Shown here one piece after another: positions 51,301 to 60,300 of a stretch of DNA of 64,000 bases. Under the pieces are notes generated by a model. The model made no database searches. It was given only the letters and a program-made list of their open reading frames with translations, and was not told the origin of the DNA. Position numbers and translations under genes: made by a program. Each line of letters starts with the position of its first letter. The first letter of the stretch is position 1. The DNA comes from Xenopus tropicalis (Eukaryota > Chordata > Amphibia > Anura > Pipidae), in the NCBI RefSeq assembly GCF_000004195.4, contig NC_030677.2:59154222-59218221 (forward strand), given 5' to 3'.

Positions 51301-54300
51301 AACCATGCAGAGCTTCCGAGTAGTAATTCTTGATGATCTGGGGCAGCCTTCTCTGGAGGGACTTGAGAAATTTGAATTGGTTCTTCAAATGCCCATGGGA
51401 GCAGTATTGGGGGAGCCCAGCAAAACAACTGTGACCATCAATGATACCATCTCTGACTGTAAGGAACACTGTGATATTTCTTCAGTTATTTAGTATAAAC
51501 AATGAAAAGTAAGACCAAATGTGCAGATAACATAATATAAAAGAATTATATATGTAATTTACAAATGCACTGAATCCATTTTTGCTGGATTCCACTAAAT
51601 TCTGAATCTCCCATAAAGGATTTGGTCGAATCCTGAATCTGAAATCTATTTGCAGATGCAAAGCCCTTGGGGGAAAAATATTTCCATGGAAAAGTGCCAT
51701 CTATTTCTGTAATCATGTGATCTAAAGTCACATAATTTTAAGGGTTCATGTTTGGTTTGGCCAGGCACTTGGATGCAGCATATAAATCCTGATGAAAAAT
51801 CTTGGATTTGCCTGAATCCCTAATGAAAAAACCCTAATATTGTAGGCAATTATAAATAATAAATGGTGCTGGTTTTACTTTGTTCTAAAAATTAACACTG
51901 TCTGTAAAAATGTCTGTAGGAGCTCCCTATAGATCCTATCAGGTCTCTCTCTGTGTTTCAAATGAGGGGTGGGTGTGCCCTAATGGTTCCTGCCAGAAGC
52001 ACAGTAGTAGGGGATAGCCAATCACAGCTCTGCAGTCACACAAGCAAAGACAGGCTGTAGTTCCCTATCGGGTCAGCTTAGCTGTTGATTGGCTCCTATC
52101 CTACAGTCCAGTGTGCTGAATGCCACCATACTATGAAACAGCTTTTCTAACTAGGTTGGCCATTTTGTATATTACTTGTGATTCACCATAGCAATGCTAT
52201 AACTGTATAACTGCATTCTCTTCTAGTACCTAAGGTTCAGTTTAAGGAGTCAGCTTATTATGCCAACGAGAAAGATGGGCAAGTATCTGCCGTTATATAC
52301 CGCAGTGGTGATGTCAGCCATAAATCCTCAGTGCGTTGCTTCACCCGCCAAGGATCGGCGCAAGTCACAATGGATTATAACGAAAGGCCAAACACTGATG
52401 ATTCTGCTGTCGTCTTCTTGCCTGGTAAATCCTATAAAATGCTATATTTTTATTTCATGATCGTTTTAGTGATTGAACTTTGTTGCGTTCACGCCTATTT
52501 TTACATACCAAAAAGGCATAAAACACATTGGAATGTGCAAATGATCCATGATAAGTAGGCTGCATATTTTCAGCTGTAGTTGTTAATCAACTTCTTTAGA
52601 GAACTAGGGGGCCCAGGGGACTGTTAAATGAAGGGTTCAGATCCCCTTTAGTAGTGCCTTTACATTTTAACAGTTTTGCAACATACTATATTAAATGTGA
52701 GAACAAGAAATATTTTGTTCCTAGTTTGCCTAATGTGGCTTTAATAGCGATACAAAGCTATATTTAAAAAGAAATGCACCCTCTGCTTGAACGACTGTGG
52801 GAAGCTAATGAACTGAAATAAAAATGAAAGCTTATAATAATTGATTTACTATAGGTGAGACTGAGAAGGCATGTGTGGTAACCCTGGAAGATGATAAAGT
52901 ATATGAAGAAGAAGAAGAGTTCCGATTGCTACTTGGAACACCCAAAAGTGACTCACCTTTTGGAGCCTCAGTTGGAGAGTCTAAAGAAGCTCTCATAAAG
53001 ATTAAAGATGCGGAGGACAGTAAGTCTGACACTGAATCTATTTATTTGCTCTCTGATAAATTATATAGTTTCCATGCATAATGAATAATATGTGCCATTT
53101 TAAGGTGGTTAGTTATTGATAAATGTTGAATTATTGAAAATAAATATTGAGCAAAACAGGCAAAAGGAGAAGGTCATTTATTCACACAGCCAAAAATGTT
53201 AGAGCTATACCTATTGTGGCTTTGCTGGAAACTGTTTTGATGCTGTATGTATAGATTCCCAAATTGACCCAGACTGCTGAATGGCAAGGCAAATATTTAC
53301 CATAGCAGTGAATATCTGTACATATGGGCATTGGTCTCTTAAAGGGATCTGGAATATGTATACACAGCATTAAGCACCCAGCGAAACTACTTACAATAGG
53401 CAATATATATATTTCACTATCTGAATATGAGAATAAATAAGGTCACCTCTACTTGGTAAAATACTTTTCCTTTTTGCAGAACCAATTATCAGGTTTTCAG
53501 AAATCAAGTATAGTATCCAGGAGCCCCAGGAGTCCGGTGAAATAGCTGTTGTGAAAATCCCTGTGCTGCGAATTGGAGACAACTCCAAGGTGTCCATTGT
53601 TAGAATTCACACCAAAGATGGCTCTGCTACATCAGGAGAAGATTATAACCCATTGTCTGAAGGTACCCTAGGAAACCATTGATTTATGTATTGTTGATTG
53701 CTAAATCAAATATGCATGCTACTTCTATATCTGTCTGCTGCTCCCTAAAATATTTCTTACCGGAGTAAATGTGATCATAAATGATGGCGGAACAGGCAGC
53801 CATTCTTGATTGTTAGAGCTTTGGGATTGTTGGAATCTTATTTATGTAGACTCTAAATTAACAATTCATCTCCACAGATATTGAGTTTAAAGAAGGAGAA
53901 ACCGAACACTTTGTTGAAGTGGAGATATTATATGATGGAGTAAGAGAAATGCGTGAAGCATTTACTATACACCTGAAGCCTGATGAGAACATGGTAGCTG
54001 AAATCCAGGTAACAACACCAGCTTTATAACTTGATTTCTTTGAAACCTACTAAAGGTGAATTAATTCAAACTCATGAACTGTATTTTCAGTGTTGATATG
54101 AATTTGAAAACTAAATTTTAAATGCTAATTTAAAAAAAACATTTGGACAGATGGAGGTCTCCATGGAGGTCTCAATAGTGAGCTTGTGCTCAATGTTTGG
54201 CAGCCACAAAGTCACAGATTCTCTATTTATACACAACTATATACAAGTTTGGTGCATCAGAAATTGAATGGTTTCAAAATTAACAAAGCTGTTTTATACC

Positions 54301-57300
54301 TTATTCTGTACTTGCAGATGAATAAAGCCATAGTGTATATTGAAGAGATGGACAGTGTTGCTGATGTGACTTTTCCAGCTGTACCACAGGTTGTCTCACT
54401 TTTGCTGTATGATGACACCTTCAAAATCAAGGAAAATCCCAGTCCCCCCACTGGTTACCCAGTTGTATGTGTAACGGTAGGTTCTGGATTTTAACATAAT
54501 TCCTACACATATGATAAGCTTTACTCCGTTTTATTAATAAATCTAATAGGTTACCTTTTTAAACGTTACCCTTAAAAGCATGTGAATGCAAAAAAATGTT
54601 TGTTTTTGGCTTTAGTTTCTTTCTTAAGAGGAACATTATTTTGTGATAGAATTATAAAGTGCATGATTTCTGTTATGGTGGGGCTTGTACTAATTGTAAA
54701 TTGCTCTGTTCTAGGCGTGTAATCCAAAATACTATGACTATGACAAAACTGGATCAATCTGTGCTGCTGAAAACATTAATGATACTCTGACCCAGTACCG
54801 CTGGCTCGTCAGCGCTCCAAGTGGAAGTGATGGTGTCACCAGCCCCATGCGTGAAGTTGACTCCAATACGTTCTTCACTGACACTAAGTCGATCACATTG
54901 GACTCTATCTACTTCCATGCTGGATCAAGAATCCAATGTGCAGCCAGGGCAGTCAATGCAAATGGAGACTCTGGTCTGGAATTGCTAAGCCCTATATTTA
55001 GTGTTAGCAGAGAGGAAGGTTAGTCTTTATGTGACTTTAATCTTCAGAATATAAATGTTGAAATAGGAATAATTGTGCTGCTTTAATAGTTCACCCAAAG
55101 AATCCTTTATGTACAACCTACTACTACTAATACCTTATTGGAAGGTGTTTCCAGTACTATTTCTAATTATTTCTCATTTTTTTGTAGGTCTTTGTCAGCC
55201 TCGTATTCCTGGAACAGTGGGTGCTGAACCATTCTCAGCAAAAATCCGTTACACAGGCCCTGAAGATCCTGACTACCCTAATCTGATAAAACTGACAGTA
55301 ACAATGCCACATATGGACGGTATGGACTATTTTCTCTTTAAAGAAAATAAGTTTGCAAACAACAAATAATGATACAGGAAAGCTTTGGTGGTGACACTGG
55401 AGAAAATGTTTCCCTAACAGTTTAAGAAGTGATTCCCAAACCTAGAGATTGCCCCAGGAGGGCCAGAGAAAAGGGATAGGTGGTTCCCGTCTACAAAGCA
55501 AGCTGGATAAAATATGGGGCAAATGATAATTTGCTGCCCTGGGTAATCTTGGACACTAAAGCAGATTGATTGTTATAAAAGTATTCAATGCATAGATAAC
55601 CTTTTAGGAGCCAATTGGGTACTGAACAAATGCTGTACTTCAATGGTGGGTGGAACCCAAAATGTACAAAACCTCTGATTTAAGGGGGTGTTTTACAATA
55701 CATTTTAAAATGCTTTTCTAAACATGTATGAAATATTTTTTTCTGTTAGGTATGCTTCCAGTCATCTCAACCAGACACATGTCCAACTTTGAATTGACGC
55801 TTAGTCCAGATGGCACAAGAGTTGGAAACCACAAGTGCTCCAACCTTCTAGATTACAATGAGATTCCAACCAAGCACAGCTTTATTACAGACAATACCAA
55901 GAGCCCTGAAGTGATCGGAGAAACATCCCCCTACCAGTACAGCAATGCTCTTCGATCTGCTAGAACTCTACGCTTCTATCGCAACCTCAATTTGGAGGCC
56001 TGTCTGTGGGAATTTAACAGTTACTATGACATGTCTGAACTTCTGACAGATTGTGGCGGAACTATAGGGACAGATGGACAAGTAGGTGTCACGTTTCTTT
56101 AATAAACAATAAACAAGCAGATGTTTTGCGTTTCTGTCCTTTAAAAACATGATAAGTGCTATCTGAAGAGGCCACGGTCTTTACAAAACATAACATCTAG
56201 CAATTGTAACACAATTTCACAGTCTGTTCTAAAGTCACTTTCATTTGGTATGATAACAGGGAAGGCTGTGATTTACCAGTCAATTTGGTGTAAGCATAAG
56301 GAGAATTCAGTAGGCATCATTTAAACACAGAGGCAAAGTGTAAAAAATATACTTTGTTTTTCCCACAGTACTTATGCCCATTAAAAACCAGTGCAAAATA
56401 CTATAGCTTGGTATCCTTGATAAAATGGGTATATATTTATACAACTTTCTATTGCAAATGGTTTTAGAGTGCAATAATTTATCACATGTAGGCACAACTG
56501 TATAGGGAACCTTGTACAGGTATGGGACCTGTTATCCAGAATACTTGGGACCATAACTTGTTTGTTAAAAATAATTTAAATATTGAATAAACCCAATAGC
56601 ATTATTTTGCCTCCAATAAGGATTAATTATATCTTAGTTGGGATCAAGTACAATGTACTGTTTTATTATTACAGAGAGAAAGGAAATCATTTTTAAAAAT
56701 TAGAATTATTTGCTTATAATGGAGTCTATGGGAGACGGGCTTTCCGTAATTTGGAACTTTCTGGATAACGGGTTTTCGGATAAGGGATCCTATACCTGTA
56801 GCTTATGTCTGGCCAATGGCAGGTATGAAGGCTTTTTTGTGCTAGGTAAATAAAAATCAGTTTAGTTTTGGAAATTTCCAGCCCTTATTATAGGATTCTG
56901 GGAATGATCATGCTCTTTAAAGTTATTCTTAGGGAAACATGCTACAAATAGCTGTTCTGTGGAAAATATGTAATAGAAGCTGCTGGGAACTATCTAGCTG
57001 CTGAATATTCTATGTCAGCTACTGTATTTGCATGGTGCTAATCTGGAGCATGCAGCACATGGCCATATTTAATGCACAATAAATATCTATATATAAATAC
57101 TATTACTGTTTTTGCAGGTGCTGAATCTGGTCCAGTCCTATGTAACTCTACGGGTTCCCCTCTATGTATCCTATGTGTTTCACTCGGCAGCAGCAGTTGG
57201 TGGGTGGCAGCACTTTGACCTGCAGTCAGAGTTAAGGTTGACATTTGTGTATGATACTGCCATCTTATGGAACGAAGGAATAGGCAGCCCACCAGAATCT

Positions 57301-60300
57301 GAGCTACAGGGTAAGTAGTTCATCAGGGGGAGTACCTTTGAATTATACACAAACCCCTATTTTCTACAGTTTATGGACAAATAATAGTAATATGGACAGC
57401 ATAGGTGCTGTATATTTGGTCTCCCATAAGATGCATAAAGAGACTAGAATGAATGCTAAAATATGAAAATACCAGCAGAGGTCTTGTTTATGATGCCAAT
57501 TTCTTTGCTTTATAATACTTTTCAGGATCCCTTTATCCAACGAGCATGCGCATTAATGATGAAGGACGCTTGGTAGTCAATTTTAAGACAGAGATTCGCT
57601 TTCGGGGACAGTTTGTCATTTCTCATCCAGGTAATATTCCTCTGTGAACAAGTGAATAAAAATATAGTTAATAATTATTTGTTAATAATATTTGTGAATT
57701 AAGGCAAAAAGTGTTATATTTTGTGTTAAAATGTGCATTTTTCCTTCTCATTGACCCATGAGGGATGGCTGAGAAGCCTGTCTCTTTCCACCACTCAGTG
57801 TAATTAGAGACACTAAGGGGCACATTTACTAAGACACGAATCTGAACCGAATTGGAAAAATTCCGATTTGAAAACGAACATTTTGCGACTTTTTCGTATT
57901 TTTTGCGATTTTTTCGGCGTCTTTACGACTTTTCGGAAATTGTCGCGACTTTTTCGTTACCAATTCGATTTGCGCGAAAAAACACGAGTTTTTCGTAGCC
58001 ATTCCGAAAGTTGCGCAAAATCTGGCGATTTTTTCGTAGCGTTAAAACTTGCGCGAAAAGTTGCACCTTTTTCGTAGCTTTAAAACTTAAAAGGTGCGAC
58101 GTTTCGCGCAAGTTTTAACGCTACGGAAAAATCGCAACTTTTTGCACAAGTTTTACGCTACGAAAAATCGCCAGGTTTTGCGCAACTTTCGGAATGGCTA
58201 CGAAAAACTTGCGTTTTTTCGCACAAATCGTATTAGTAACGAAAAAGTCGCGATAATTTTCCGAAACAATCGCAAAATACCGATCATTACGAAAAAAACG
58301 CAATCGGACGCATTCGCCCGTTCGTGGGTTAGTAAATGTGCCCCTAATACTCAGAGCCAAACAATGAAAGACTAAAGGAACGTGTTCCACAGCCGATGTC
58401 CCTAATGTCTGAATGCTCCCAAGCGCTGTAGTCATTAATGAAATAAATATCCTGCAATGAAATTATAGTTTAATGCTACATTGTTTTTCACTTTAGAATG
58501 AAAGTTGGTGATTGAAAAGTAATGCTTACCATTGTGTTTAAGGTACATCTCTTTCATCCATGGTGATGTCTGCCGACCATCCTGAACTCACCTTTACATT
58601 GAGTCTGTTGCGCAGTGAGCCAAGCTTCAATCAACCCGTTCAGCAATGGAGCTTCATCTCCGACTTTGCTGTATGTATAGATGGGGAAGGCAGTAGTGAA
58701 AGTGGGTCCCATGACAATGTTGGGGACTAAGGGGTTGATGAGGAAAATACATAAAACTATGGATGTCCAGCCTTCTGCCCTCCAAATGTTAAACTACAGT
58801 TTCCACCTTGTTGCAGCTCAGCAACAGCTTGTAAGCAGTAATTACCCTTTAATCACGTCATCTACACCAGGAAACACAAAGGGTGCTGGGAGTTGTAACA
58901 ATCAACACTTTATTTCTTTCTTCACCAAGTGCACACCAATAGAGCCCTTGTTCTTCAACCACAGGCACACAGATCATAACACAACAGGATACAGTTTACA
59001 GTTACCCATGCCAGATTAGTGTAACAGTCATGTTGAAAAATCTTTCCCCAGGCAAGTTCACTTTCTGGTCCCTCCAGTGTTCCCTTCCTCTCTCACCATC
59101 AGCCTCCAGTGCCTTCATAGGGGTCCAGTCAACACTCCCCCTTTTACAGGGCCTAGCCCAAAACACCAGTCTTGCCAGGTGCTCTGCAGTGGAAGTCCAA
59201 CACTGTTTGCCACTACTTGCCAAATCCCAGAAGGCCTTCCTACATCCTCACTATCCACTTCAACCCTGACTGGCGGGGTACCCGCTGGGAAGCTACTCCC
59301 ACTCACTCCTTGGTGGGGCTTTTTAGCTGCCCATTCTCACTAACCTGGGCTTCCTCACACCATTACAGTGTGCTATAACACAAGCTAGGCCCTCACTAGC
59401 TAGTTTGCCTACCTCTTCCTGTTTTAGTCCCTTCTGCCAGTCAGATGACTTCCTGCGTGTGCCTGTTTCCCATGTGCATTCTCCTTACTCTGCCACTCCC
59501 CTCCTTTTATACCCTTTTCAACTCCTCCTTCTGGGACTTTCCCAACACTCACTAACTCCCTCTAGCTCCCTCTAGAGGCCCCTATATTGTAATTACAACT
59601 AGAACCTTTTTACATGACCCACTAGCTCCAAGTTGTGGCCACAGCTAGAAATTACCCTATAATTATACTAACACTCTTTTCCACCCCCTTACAAGCTGGA
59701 GGGCTCAGGTTAGACATATCTACCTTTTCTCCATCTGATGCTTGGGGCCCTGGGTAAATACCATCCCCGTCCTACCCTAAAGTACCCCTTGGTAAACTTT
59801 CCTGAGGCATCCTGGTAAAAGTGAAGTGCAGGATGATAGCTATAGAAGTCGGTTAATTTATTGGTGTCTTCTGTAAACAGTTTCATACATACAGTATGCA
59901 CAAGAATAGCTGTCCAGAAGTCCTCTGCTCATAAAATAACTGGTGTCATTCTAATCCAGCCAGGCTAGATGTGTTTCTAGTTTGGAGATAGTAGAAGGGA
60001 ATCTTTAGCCTATAGATATTTTTGGAAAATAAATGTTGATATACAGGAAATTGTTTAGCATTACGCATCAGTGCACTGGGAGAAGCTGAACTTTGGTCTT
60101 TTTTTCAACCCAACAATATGATGTCACAAACCATGCTATGTTTACCAACCTATGTTCTGGCTGCATAGTAGAACATCACTATGTACATTGTGCAGAAAGT
60201 TTGTGGGGCTAAATATGTAGCGCTGTAGTGCCCTCTGTTGGAGGAAATCTGTACTGTTGGCTTGCACAGGGTGGTGAGTCTTCTAAAGGAAAACTATACT

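Noticed and set aside
58681..59378. Several frames of 60-112 codons in intron 19
   Set aside because: Composition is that of a dispersed repeat, with overlapping frames on both strands and no domain.
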